Part shown: positions 1-6,727 of the stretch, in pieces
How positions within the stretch are numbered: the first letter of the stretch is position 1
Layout: each line of letters begins with the position of its first letter
NCBI GenBank assembly: GCA_013698135.1
Contig: JACCVM010000157.1
Location: 1-11,770 of the forward strand
Length of the DNA stretch: 11,770 bases
Reading direction: 5' to 3'
Source of the DNA: Euzebyaceae bacterium
GTDB lineage: Bacteria > Actinomycetota > Nitriliruptoria > Euzebyales > Egibacteraceae
Program-made: the position numbers and the translations under genes
The notes under the pieces: model-generated
What the model was told of the DNA's origin: nothing
The model's input: only the letters and a program-made list of their open reading frames with translations
Databases searched by the model: none

Positions 1-282
1 CGAACCCTGATCGCTGGCCAGTCGCCGCTCGCAACGATTGCGCACCTCTGCCGCCGACCAGGCCGTCAGGTCGCCCGTCAACACGTCCAGCGCCTCGTCA
101 CCGGCCGCGACGGTCTCGGCGAGCACCTGTGACATCCCCGCCACCACGACCAGCCGTCGCAGCCCCTCGCCGTCCAGCGCCGCCCGACCCTGCGGGTTGC
201 GCTCCGCGAGGCGCTGCAGCGCCACGGCGGCACGCTCAGGGTTGGCGCTAGCCGCCAATGCCTCGGCGACCTCGTCGGTCAT
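1..282 (-). CDS. glnE: Bifunctional glutamine synthetase adenylyltransferase/deadenylylase, N-terminal fragment
   Basis: Only the first 94 codons are present; the rest lies beyond the left edge. The protein begins MTDEVAEALAASANPERAA and continues with the helical pattern seen at the start of GlnE in actinobacteria: an 'ALQRLAERNP' helix, 'RRLVVVAGMSQVLAET' resembling the family's 'L...L..S..L...L' region, and 'EALDVLTGDL'. Neither nucleotidyltransferase domain is in view. The ATG lies 5 nt after the glnA2 stop on the same strand, so the two genes are almost certainly cotranscribed. In the family, GlnE attaches AMP to glutamine synthetase or removes it, according to nitrogen status. The assignment rests on the short N-terminus plus the glnA2 neighbour, as in Mycobacterium tuberculosis where glnE follows glnA2. 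The sequence alone is too short to prove the enzyme's activity. Confidence 0.82.
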   Translation of the reverse strand, partial: MTDEVAEALAASANPERAAVALQRLAERNPQGRAALDGEGLRRLVVVAGMSQVLAETVAAGDEALDVLTGDLTAWSAAEVRNRCERRLASDQGS

Positions 283-287
283 CGTCG

Positions 288-1610
288 CTACAGCGTCGGC
301 AGGTAGCGCGCCAGCTCGAAGGGCGTGACCTGCGAGCGGTACTCGTCCCACTCGACGCGCTTGTTGCGCAGGAAGTACTCGAAGACGTGCTCGCCGAGCG
401 CCTCGGCGACCAGTTCGGACTCCTCCATCTCGCGCAGCGCCTCGTCGAGGTTGTGCGGCAGGCTGCCGATCCCGGCCGCGCGGCGCTCGGCGTCGGTCAT
501 CTCGTAGATGTTGTCCTCGGCCTCCGGCGGCAGCTCGTAGTTCTTGGTGATGCCGCGCAGGCCGGCCGCCAGGATCACCGAGAAGGCCAGGTAGGGGTTG
601 CAGGCCGGATCTGGCGCGCGGAACTCGACGCGGGTCGACGCGCTCTTGCGGGGCTTGTACATCGGTATCCGCACCATCGAGGAGCGGTTGTGCCGGCCCC
701 AGGACACGAACACGGGAGCCTCGAACCCCGGCACCAGCCGCTTGTAGGAGTTGACCCACTGACAGCAGACGGCCGCGATCTCTCGGGCGTGCACCAGCAG
801 GCCGGCGATGAACTGCTTGGCCGTCGCCGACAGGTGGTAGCGGTCGCCCGCGTCGAAGAAAGCGTTGCGGTCGCCGTCGAACAGCGACACGTGCGTGTGC
901 ATGGCGCTGCCCCAGTGAGCCGCGAGCGGCTTGGGCATGAAGGTGGCGTAGATGCCCCGGCGCAGCGCGACCTCCTTGATCACCAGGCGATAGGTCATCA
1001 GGTTGTCCGCCATCGTCAGTGCATCGGCGTAACGCAGATCGATTTCGTGCTGGCTGGGTGCGACCTCGTGGTGGGAGTACTCCACCGAGATGCCCATCGC
1101 CTCCAGCGTCTCGATGGCCTCACGCCGGAAGTCCTGCTGCACGTCCATCGGCGTCAGGTCGAAGTAGCTGCCCGAGTCCAGGGGTGTGGGGTCCTGCGGG
1201 CCCTTGAACAGGAAGAACTCCATCTCGGGATGGACGTAGAAGCTGAAGCCCATCTCCGCGGCCTTGGCCATGTTGCGCCGCAGCACCTGACGTGGATCCG
1301 CGGTGAACGGCTCACCCTCGGGGGTGCGGATGTCGCAAAACATCCGTGCCAGGGCGCCGCTGCCTCGCCACGGCAGCACTTGGAAGGTCGCGGCGTCGGG
1401 CACGGCCAGCATGTCGGACTCTTGGACCCTGGCGAACCCGTCGACCGCGGACCCATCGAAGCCGATGCCCTCGGTGAAGGCGCCCTCCAGTTCGGAGGAG
1501 GTGACCGCGACGGACTTGAGCATGCCCAGGACGTCGGTGAACCACAGCCGCACGAAGCGGATGTCGCGTTCCTCGACGGTGCGTAGCACGTACTCCTGCT
1601 GCCTGTCCAC
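288..1610 (-). CDS. glnA2: Type I glutamine synthetase, GlnA2-like
   Basis: Makes glutamine from glutamate, ammonia and ATP in the cytosol. The 440-residue length fits the GSI-alpha class, which lacks the ~25-residue insert of GSI-beta. Visible landmarks: 'FDGS' near 51-54, 'FARVQESD' with Arg61 (equivalent to the feedback Arg of Bacillus GlnA), metal-binding 'HPEMEFFLF' (Glu129 and Glu131), 'SAMHTHVSLF' (His238 region), 'NSYKRLVPGFEAP' around 287-299 and 'VEFRAPD' (Glu329). The C-terminus 'ALGEHVFEYFLRNKR' is typical of GlnA2. 'NIYEMT' puts a tyrosine (about 369) where GSI-beta carries its adenylylated Tyr. The GTG at 1610 is preferred: GGAGG lies 5 nt upstream and the protein then starts MDRQQEY, as remembered for mycobacterial GlnA2. 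A GTG at 1616 would add two residues. It heads the glnA2-glnE operon and is divergent from nadE. Confidence 0.96.
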   Translation of the reverse strand: MDRQQEYVLRTVEERDIRFVRLWFTDVLGMLKSVAVTSSELEGAFTEGIGFDGSAVDGFARVQESDMLAVPDAATFQVLPWRGSGALARMFCDIRTPEGEPFTADPRQVLRRNMAKAAEMGFSFYVHPEMEFFLFKGPQDPTPLDSGSYFDLTPMDVQQDFRREAIETLEAMGISVEYSHHEVAPSQHEIDLRYADALTMADNLMTYRLVIKEVALRRGIYATFMPKPLAAHWGSAMHTHVSLFDGDRNAFFDAGDRYHLSATAKQFIAGLLVHAREIAAVCCQWVNSYKRLVPGFEAPVFVSWGRHNRSSMVRIPMYKPRKSASTRVEFRAPDPACNPYLAFSVILAAGLRGITKNYELPPEAEDNIYEMTDAERRAAGIGSLPHNLDEALREMEESELVAEALGEHVFEYFLRNKRVEWDEYRSQVTPFELARYLPTL

Positions 1611-1615
1611 GTCCA

Positions 1616-1620
1616 CCTCC
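1616..1620 (-). promoter_or_regulatory. Ribosome binding site deciding the glnA2 start
   Basis: The minus strand reads GGAGG here, 5 nt before the GTG at 1610-1608. A second purine block (GAGGAGGAG) lies just upstream and would serve the alternative GTG at 1616, so both starts are physically possible. Family agreement favours the inner one. Confidence 0.6.
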
Positions 1621-1752
1621 GCTCCTCCTCGTCACCGGCGTCGGGGGCTGCTGGCGAGGATGGAAGAAGATATCGCTTGCGTCGGTACGATTCGGACGCG
1701 GGCAGGTGGCTGGCGCTGTTGCTGCCCGGCGGTTGGATCCCAGAGGAGCACC

Positions 1753-3408
1753 ATGCGCCTGGCTCTGGCTCAGCTCAACCCGATGGTGGGCGACGTCGCC
1801 GCCAACGCCGCAGCGGTGCACAAAGCCTATGGCGAGGGGCTGCGGGTGGGCGCCGATCTGGTGGTGACGCCCGAGCTGGTGCTGACCGGCTACCCGCCCG
1901 AGGACCTTGTCTGCAAGGGTGGCTTCGTCGAGGCCTCCCAGCGGGCCCTCGGCGACGTGGCGGCGGCGACCCGCGGCGTTCCGCTGGTCGTCGGCTTCGT
2001 CGAGGCGCACTCCAACCGACTGGCCAATGCGGCGGCGGTCTGCCGCGACGGCCATGTGGAGGCCGTCTACCGCAAGCAGCGCCTGCCCAACTACGGGGTG
2101 TTCGACGAGGCGCGCTACTTCCACCCCGGCCGCGATCCACTGGTCATCCAGGCGGGCGGCGTCGCCGTCGGCATCACCATCTGCGAGGACCTGTGGGGAC
2201 CGGGTGGGCCGCCAGCCCAGGCCTGTGCGGCCGGCGCCAAGCTGCTGGTCAACATCAACGCCAGCCCCTATCACCGCGGCAAACGGGCAGAGCGCGAGTC
2301 GTTGGCCCGCCATCACGCCACCACCTGCGAAGCGTGGCTGGCGTACCTCAACGCCGTCGGTGGTCAGGACGAAGTGGTGTTCGACGGCGACTCCTTCGTG
2401 CTTGACCCGACCGGCGAGGTCGTCGCCAGAGGCCCCCAGTTCAGCCCCGCGCTGTTCGTCGCCGACATCGACGTTGCACAGGGCGCCGCGCCGCGGTCCG
2501 TGACCGCTGGTGGGGCCGCGTCTGCTTCCGAGTCCGCTGTGACCGGTGAGCCTCGGCTCGACGAGCTGGCGGAGATCTACGCCGCACTGGTGCTGGGCAC
2601 CGGCGACTACGTGCGCAAGAACGGCTTCGAGCGCGCGCTGCTGGGCCTGTCGGGGGGCGTGGACTCCGCGCTGGTCGCGGCGATCGCGGCCGACGCGTTG
2701 GGCGCCGACGCCGTCACCGGGGTGGCCATGCCGTCGCCGTACTCCTCGCCCGCATCCCTGGTCGACGCCAAGGCCCTGGCCGCGAACCTGGGCATCGGGT
2801 GGCTGGAGCTGGGGATCGAGCCGGTGATGCGCGCCTTCGACGAGGCGCTGCGCGAGCCGTTCGCCCGAACCGAGACGGGGCTGGCCGAGGAGAACCTGCA
2901 GTCGCGGATCCGCGGCACGCTGCTCATGGCCCTGTCCAACAAGCGCGGGGACATCGTCCTGGCGACCGGCAACAAGAGCGAGTACGCCGTTGGCTATTCG
3001 ACGTTGTATGGCGACATGGCCGGCGGATTCGCGGTCATCAAGGACGTGTCCAAGACCCTGGTGTACCAGCTGTGCCACCACCGCAACGCCGCCTCGGGCG
3101 ACCCGCTGATCCCCCCGGCGATCCTGGACAAGGCACCTTCCGCCGAGCTGCGCCCGGACCAGCGCGACACCGACAGCCTGCCGCCGTACGACGAACTGGA
3201 CCCCATCTTGGAGGCCTACGTCGAGCTGGACCGCTCCGTGCGTCAGATCGTGGCCGAAGGCTACGACACCGCCACCGTCCGGCGGGTGATCGCCCTCGTC
3301 GACCGTGCCGAGTACAAGCGCCGTCAGGCCGCTCCGGGGGTGAAGATCACGCCCCGGGCGTTCGGCAAGGACCGTCGGCTGCCGATCACCCAGGCCTGGT
3401 CCGGCTGA
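1753..3408 (+). CDS. nadE: Glutamine-dependent NAD+ synthetase
   Basis: Last step of NAD+ synthesis: amidates deamido-NAD+ using ATP and ammonia released from glutamine. The 551-residue protein has both expected domains. The N-terminal nitrilase-type glutaminase (1-~240) shows the Glu-Lys-Cys triad: Glu41 in 'TPELVLTGYPPEDL', Lys108 in 'YRKQRLPNYGVFDE' and Cys144 in 'ITICEDLW'. A linker rich in Ala/Ser (~243-265) leads to the synthetase domain with the PP-loop 'SGGVDS' (300-305), 'GNKSEYAVGYSTLYGDMAGG' and C-terminal 'EYKRRQAAPGVKITPRAFG'. The start is supported by AGGAG at 1744-1748, 4 nt before ATG. The two-domain architecture means it need not rely on free ammonia, though it sits divergent from glnA2, whose product supplies the glutamine. 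The last 23 bp overlap the convergent EAL gene. Confidence 0.97.
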   Translation: MRLALAQLNPMVGDVAANAAAVHKAYGEGLRVGADLVVTPELVLTGYPPEDLVCKGGFVEASQRALGDVAAATRGVPLVVGFVEAHSNRLANAAAVCRDGHVEAVYRKQRLPNYGVFDEARYFHPGRDPLVIQAGGVAVGITICEDLWGPGGPPAQACAAGAKLLVNINASPYHRGKRAERESLARHHATTCEAWLAYLNAVGGQDEVVFDGDSFVLDPTGEVVARGPQFSPALFVADIDVAQGAAPRSVTAGGAASASESAVTGEPRLDELAEIYAALVLGTGDYVRKNGFERALLGLSGGVDSALVAAIAADALGADAVTGVAMPSPYSSPASLVDAKALAANLGIGWLELGIEPVMRAFDEALREPFARTETGLAEENLQSRIRGTLLMALSNKRGDIVLATGNKSEYAVGYSTLYGDMAGGFAVIKDVSKTLVYQLCHHRNAASGDPLIPPAILDKAPSAELRPDQRDTDSLPPYDELDPILEAYVELDRSVRQIVAEGYDTATVRRVIALVDRAEYKRRQAAPGVKITPRAFGKDRRLPITQAWSG

Positions 3409-4456
3409 CGACCGGGCTGTCGAGGTCGACCGGGACGTCGCCAAGGGCCACGGGACGACCCAGGTGATAGCCCTGGGCGAAGCGCACGCCCAGGAAGCGC
3501 AGCGCATCGACCTCGCGTTGGGTCTCCACCCCCTCGGCCACCACCTGCGCGCCCAGGGCGGAGGCGAAGGCGGTGAGGGTGTAGCCGAGGGCGCGTAGGA
3601 GGCTGTCATTGTCGATCTCGTGCACCAGGCTGGTGTCGAGCTTGACGATGTCCGGTGACAGCTTCAGCACGTGGCGGAAGCTGGCGAACCCTGACCCGGC
3701 GTCGTCCACGGCCAGGCGCAGCCCCTCCTTCCGCAGCGGGGCCAACTGCCGATTCAACGCGTCGTAGTCGGCGACACGCTCGTGCTCGGTGATCTCCAGG
3801 ACCAGGCGCTGCAGCGGTGCGGCGGCCAGGACGTCGGTCAGCAACGGTGACGCGGCGACCAGTGGCGACACGTTGACCGACAGGTACAGCGACGCGGGCA
3901 GGTCGGGCAGGGCGGCGAGCGCCTGACGGATGGACAGCATCTCCAGGTCGACGCCCAAGCCGACGGCGTTGGCCTCGGCGAACCAACGGTCCGGCCCCCG
4001 CAACGGAGGACCGGAGAACCTGGCGAGCACTTCCAGACCGACCACCGACTCATCGGTCAAGTCGATGATGGGTTGAAAGGCCAACGGGATGCGCCCGGAC
4101 GCCAGGACGGTCCGGATGCGTTCGACCCTGGTCCGCCACGCCCCCTGCGTGCGCTCCCACCACCCCAGCTGCTCGCTGAGCAGCTTGGTGACCAGCTTGT
4201 ACAGCTGCGGCGGGTACTCGTCGCCGTCATGTTGCCGGGTGAAGCGCAGCACGCCCATCTCTTCGCCGTCGGGACCAGGAAGGGTGATGTCGATGCTGTC
4301 GGGATCGGGCGAGGAGTCGACCGGCAGGTACGTCACCTCCGTGCCCAGCGCCTCGGATGCCAGCACGCACAGCCGGGTGGCGGCGGCTCGCCGCTCGGTG
4401 GCCTCGAGCACGGCGGCGATGTCGGCGCCAGGACCCTCAGCACCTTCCCACCCCAT
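3386..4456 (-). CDS. EAL-domain protein, probable cyclic-di-GMP phosphodiesterase
   Basis: A 356-residue soluble protein with no membrane segment or signal peptide. The C-terminal EAL domain (~110-345) retains the residues usually needed to hydrolyse c-di-GMP to pGpG: Glu142 (motif reads EVL, not EAL), Asn195 in 'NVSP', Glu221/Glu224 in 'EITEHE', Asp251-Asp252 in 'DDAGSG' (DDFG in most relatives), Lys272 in 'VKLD', Glu309 in 'AEGVET' and Gln328 in 'QGYHLGRP'. Substrate-binding 'FQPI' is at 127-130. By residue content it looks catalytically competent. The first ~100 residues are predicted to be a sensory module; the 'LPGPDGEEMGVLRFTR' stretch resembles a GAF domain, which is an inference. Start: GAGGAG lies 5 nt before ATG. 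No GGDEF partner is adjacent, so the input signal is unknown. Confidence 0.9.
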   Translation of the reverse strand: MGWEGAEGPGADIAAVLEATERRAAATRLCVLASEALGTEVTYLPVDSSPDPDSIDITLPGPDGEEMGVLRFTRQHDGDEYPPQLYKLVTKLLSEQLGWWERTQGAWRTRVERIRTVLASGRIPLAFQPIIDLTDESVVGLEVLARFSGPPLRGPDRWFAEANAVGLGVDLEMLSIRQALAALPDLPASLYLSVNVSPLVAASPLLTDVLAAAPLQRLVLEITEHERVADYDALNRQLAPLRKEGLRLAVDDAGSGFASFRHVLKLSPDIVKLDTSLVHEIDNDSLLRALGYTLTAFASALGAQVVAEGVETQREVDALRFLGVRFAQGYHLGRPVALGDVPVDLDSPVVSRTRPG

Positions 4457-4584
4457 GCTTGCTCCTCAGCTCGCGGCCAGGTGACGCCCGTCGGCATCAC
4501 CAACCCGACATCCCTCCCCCGCAACTACCCGGCACAACGGGCGTATCGTGCAACAACGGTCACAACCATAAGACTTCAACGGGG

Positions 4585-5046
4585 TCACCTCATGTCCTGT
4601 CCTACCGGCCGCACAGTTTCGCGCCGCAGCAGCATGGTCACCGGACCGTCGGCAATCAGGTCGATCACCATGTGCGCGCCGAACACTCCCTTGGCCACCG
4701 GAACGGTGATGGCCGCGCAGTACGCCTCGTAGAGGCGCTGACCGTCCGCCGGGTCGGCGGCGTCGACGAACGAGGGGCGGCGGCCTCGAGAGACGTCCCC
4801 GTACAACGTGAACTGGCTGACGGCCAGCACGGCGCCACCGACGTCAGCCACCGACCGATTCATCCTGCCGGCGTCGTCACCGAACACCCGCAGCGCCACC
4901 GTCTTGGACGCCAGCCAGGCGGCGTCGGCCTCGGTCGAGTGCCGGCCCACCCCGACCAGGGCAAGCAGGCCCGGCCCGATCCGCCCACTGACCTCGTCTC
5001 CGACGGTGACGGCCGCTCGCTGTACACGCTGGATCACGACCTGCAT
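4585..5046 (-). CDS. dtd: D-aminoacyl-tRNA deacylase
   Basis: Removes D-amino acids (and mischarged glycine) from tRNA, a chirality proofreading step in translation; the family acts as a cytosolic homodimer. The 153-residue sequence runs collinear with the family: 'IQRVQRAAVTV' at the N-terminus, 'SQFTLYGD' at 77-84 with catalytic-site Thr80, 'RGRRPSF' at 87-93, and the Gly-cisPro motif 'GPVT' at 134-137. The residue two before that Gly is Ala, where the E. coli protein has Asn. About ten residues (RRETVRPVGQDMR) follow the usual end; this tail contains a 10-bp match to the short repeat described elsewhere in this window. Start: AAAGGA lies 5 nt before ATG. It is divergent from panB, with a 19-bp palindrome between them. 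Confidence 0.95.
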   Translation of the reverse strand: MQVVIQRVQRAAVTVGDEVSGRIGPGLLALVGVGRHSTEADAAWLASKTVALRVFGDDAGRMNRSVADVGGAVLAVSQFTLYGDVSRGRRPSFVDAADPADGQRLYEAYCAAITVPVAKGVFGAHMVIDLIADGPVTMLLRRETVRPVGQDMR

Positions 5047-5085
5047 GGGTATCCTTTCGACATCGTCGCCGCTGGACCCGCTGAA

Positions 5086-5104
5086 GTGACCGCACGACGG
5101 TCAC
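5086..5104. promoter_or_regulatory. Perfect 19-bp inverted repeat between divergent dtd and panB
   Basis: GTGACCG, a 5-nt centre (CACGA), then CGGTCAC: seven perfectly paired bases on each side. It lies about 40 nt upstream of the dtd start and 28 nt upstream of the panB start. This is where an operator for either promoter, or a leader-RNA hairpin, would be expected. Function is inferred from position and symmetry only; no regulator is known for it. Confidence 0.45.
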
Positions 5105-5117
5105 CGGGCCGGCAGGC

Positions 5118-5122
5118 AGGAG
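5118..5122 (+). promoter_or_regulatory. Ribosome binding site for panB
   Basis: AGGAG lies 10 nt before the ATG at 5133. The in-frame GTG at 5124 is only 1 nt away from it, too close to be used, so the ATG is the better start despite the slightly long spacing. Confidence 0.55.
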
Positions 5123-5132
5123 TGTGGTCGGC

Positions 5133-5975
5133 ATGAGCGTGCCCAGCCAGCAGTCCTCAAGTAGCGAAGCGGTAGGACACCAGAAGGCCCTCACGGTTCG
5201 CGACATCCAGGATTACAAGACCCGTGGCGAGCGCTTCCTGATGCTCACCGCCTACGACTATCCCACCGCGCAAATCCTGGATCAGGCCGGCCTGCCGCTG
5301 CTGCTCGTCGGCGACTCGCTGGGCAACAACGTGCTGGGCTATCCGTCCACCGTGCCTGTCACCCTCGACGACATGGTCCACCACGCCGCGGCCGTGTGCC
5401 GGGGTGCCCGCCGGGCCTTGGTGGTGGGTGACCTGCCGTTCATGAGCTACCAGGTGTCGCCGGAGGATGGCATGCGAGCCGCCGGGCGCCTGCTCAAGGA
5501 GGCCGGCGTGACCGCCGTCAAGCTGGAGGGCGGGGTGCGCTGCGCCGGGCTGGTGGCCCGGCTGGTAGACGCCGGCATCCCCGTGATGGGCCACATCGGT
5601 CTGACGCCGCAAAGCGTCAACCTGCTGGGCTACCGGGTACAGGGTCGCCAAGCCGAGAGCGTCGACCGCCTGCTGGACGACGCGGTGGCGCTGGCCGGAG
5701 CTGGGGCCTTCTCCATCGTGGTGGAGGCGGTGCCGGCCGAGGTGGGCAAACGCATCACCGAGGCCGTCGACGTGCCGACGATCGGCATCGGCGCAGGTCC
5801 GCACACCGACGGGCAGGTCCTGGTCATCAACGATGTGCTCGGCCTCAACGCCGGCCCCCACCCCCGCTTCGCCAAGGCCTACGCCGACCTGCGCAGCGTC
5901 ATCACCGACGCGGCCAAGAGCCTGTCGGCTGAGATCACCTCCGGCGACTACCCGGGCCCCGAACACACCTACTAG
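5133..5975 (+). CDS. panB: 3-methyl-2-oxobutanoate hydroxymethyltransferase
   Basis: First committed step of pantothenate (hence coenzyme A) synthesis: transfers a hydroxymethyl group from methylene-tetrahydrofolate to alpha-ketoisovalerate, giving ketopantoate. The 280-residue TIM-barrel enzyme shows 'MLTAYDYPTA' (37-46), metal ligand Asp61 in 'LVGDSLG', Asp100 in 'VVGDLPFMSYQ', Lys130 and Glu132 in 'VKLEGG', 'GHIGLTPQ', catalytic-region Glu198 in 'VVEAVPAE' and 'TIGIGAG'. Oddity: residues 8-16 (SSSSEAVGH) are encoded by a copy of the short interspersed repeat found in tandem at 7933-8027, so the variable N-terminus appears to have absorbed it in frame. The conserved core begins at about residue 20. 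The TAG stop overlaps the stop of the convergent btuF-like gene (CTAG, 5972-5975). Confidence 0.97.
   Translation: MSVPSQQSSSSEAVGHQKALTVRDIQDYKTRGERFLMLTAYDYPTAQILDQAGLPLLLVGDSLGNNVLGYPSTVPVTLDDMVHHAAAVCRGARRALVVGDLPFMSYQVSPEDGMRAAGRLLKEAGVTAVKLEGGVRCAGLVARLVDAGIPVMGHIGLTPQSVNLLGYRVQGRQAESVDRLLDDAVALAGAGAFSIVVEAVPAEVGKRITEAVDVPTIGIGAGPHTDGQVLVINDVLGLNAGPHPRFAKAYADLRSVITDAAKSLSAEITSGDYPGPEHTY
5153..5180 (+). repeat. Single copy of the short interspersed repeat inside panB
   Basis: 28 bp matching the reverse complement of the tandem units at 7933-8027 at 27 of 28 positions. The longest exact block is GTAGCGAAGCGGTAGGACAC (5161-5180), preceded by GTCCTCA and one mismatch at 5160 (A for T). It lies 20 nt into the panB reading frame and is read through in frame. 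Both ends carry GTCCT/AGGAC, so the unit can fold on itself, and GCGAAGC lies in the middle. Confidence 0.9.
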
Positions 5976-6727
5976 CGGGAGGCGGCCCCGGCGTCGCGTT
6001 CGTCGGCCACCGCCGTCGCCAGCGCGGTGAAGGTGCGCAGCGCCTGGGCGGTGCGATGACCGTGCCAGGTCAGCAGTTGGCCGTCGACGAAGCGGTGCGG
6101 CAGGGGGCCAAGGAGCGCGTGCACCGCGGTAAGGTCGTTTTCGCCGAAGGCGTACGGCTCGCTGGGCAGCAGGATCACCTCGGGCGCCAGCACCAGCGCC
6201 GGGTCGAGCCGCGGGTAGCGGTCCTGCCAACCGGCCAGCACGTTGACCAACCCGCAGCGCTGCAGCAGGTCGTCGGCATAGGTGTCCGGTCCCAGGCCCA
6301 TCCACGGCTTGCGCCAGATCAGTGTGAGCGCGGCTATCTGCAGCGCAGGTCGTCGCGGGCCAACATCGGCGGTGGCGGCGTCCAGCTCGTCGACCAGCGA
6401 CGTGGCGTCCGCACCGATCAACTCCGCCAACTCGACCAGCAGCCCGGCGACGTCAGGCACGGTTTTGGGGTAGGTGACCCGGACGTCCAGGCCGGCGGCC
6501 CGCAGCGCGTCCAGATCAGCCGCCCGGTTCTCCTCGGCGTTGGCGACGACCACGTCGGGCGCCAGCGCCACGATCTCGTCGACGGCGGGGTTCTTGGTCC
6601 CGCCGACGCGGCGGGCCGTCGGCGGAGCCCCGCACACACAGTAGTCGGTGACGCCGACGACCGCGTCGCCGGCACCAAGGACCGCCAGCGTGTCGGTGAC
6701 GCTGGGGACCAGCGAGACGATCCTCAT
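5972..6727 (-). CDS. BtuF-like substrate-binding protein without signal peptide, probably cobalamin-binding
   Basis: A 251-residue protein of the periplasmic-binding-protein-2 (BtuF/TroA helical-backbone receptor) type. It begins MRIVSLVPSVTDTLAVLGAG, continues 'DEIVALAPDVVVA', and has a second lobe with 'WRKPWMGLGPDTYADDLL', 'GLVNVLAG', 'RYPRLDPALVLAPEVILLPSEPY'. These are collinear with BtuF-related proteins that bind corrinoids. There is no hydrophobic signal sequence and no lipobox cysteine: the mature fold starts at residue 1, so a cytosolic location is likely, unlike classical BtuF. Its ATG overlaps the pduO stop (ATGA), implying translational coupling with the cobalamin adenosyltransferase, which supports a cobalamin ligand. 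No ABC permease or ATPase is adjacent. Binding of another metal chelate cannot be excluded from sequence. Confidence 0.85.
   Translation of the reverse strand: MRIVSLVPSVTDTLAVLGAGDAVVGVTDYCVCGAPPTARRVGGTKNPAVDEIVALAPDVVVANAEENRAADLDALRAAGLDVRVTYPKTVPDVAGLLVELAELIGADATSLVDELDAATADVGPRRPALQIAALTLIWRKPWMGLGPDTYADDLLQRCGLVNVLAGWQDRYPRLDPALVLAPEVILLPSEPYAFGENDLTAVHALLGPLPHRFVDGQLLTWHGHRTAQALRTFTALATAVADERDAGAASR

Noticed and set aside
258..1586. Long plus-strand open frame antisense to glnA2
   Set aside because: It mirrors glnA2, which has full family motifs. Long antisense frames are expected in GC-rich DNA, and the translation resembles no known protein.
1679..1699. Imperfect dyad GCGTC/GACGC around TACGAT in the glnA2/nadE gap
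   Set aside because: Only five paired bases over an 11-nt centre in GC-rich sequence. It could be chance, and no clear -35 supports a promoter.
1312..3609. Long minus-strand open frame covering nadE
   Set aside because: Shadow of nadE and of part of glnA2: low-complexity Arg/Gly/His-rich translation with no domain.
5157..6305. Minus-strand frame antisense to panB
   Set aside because: Shadow of panB and, in a different frame, of the btuF-like gene; no recognisable domain.
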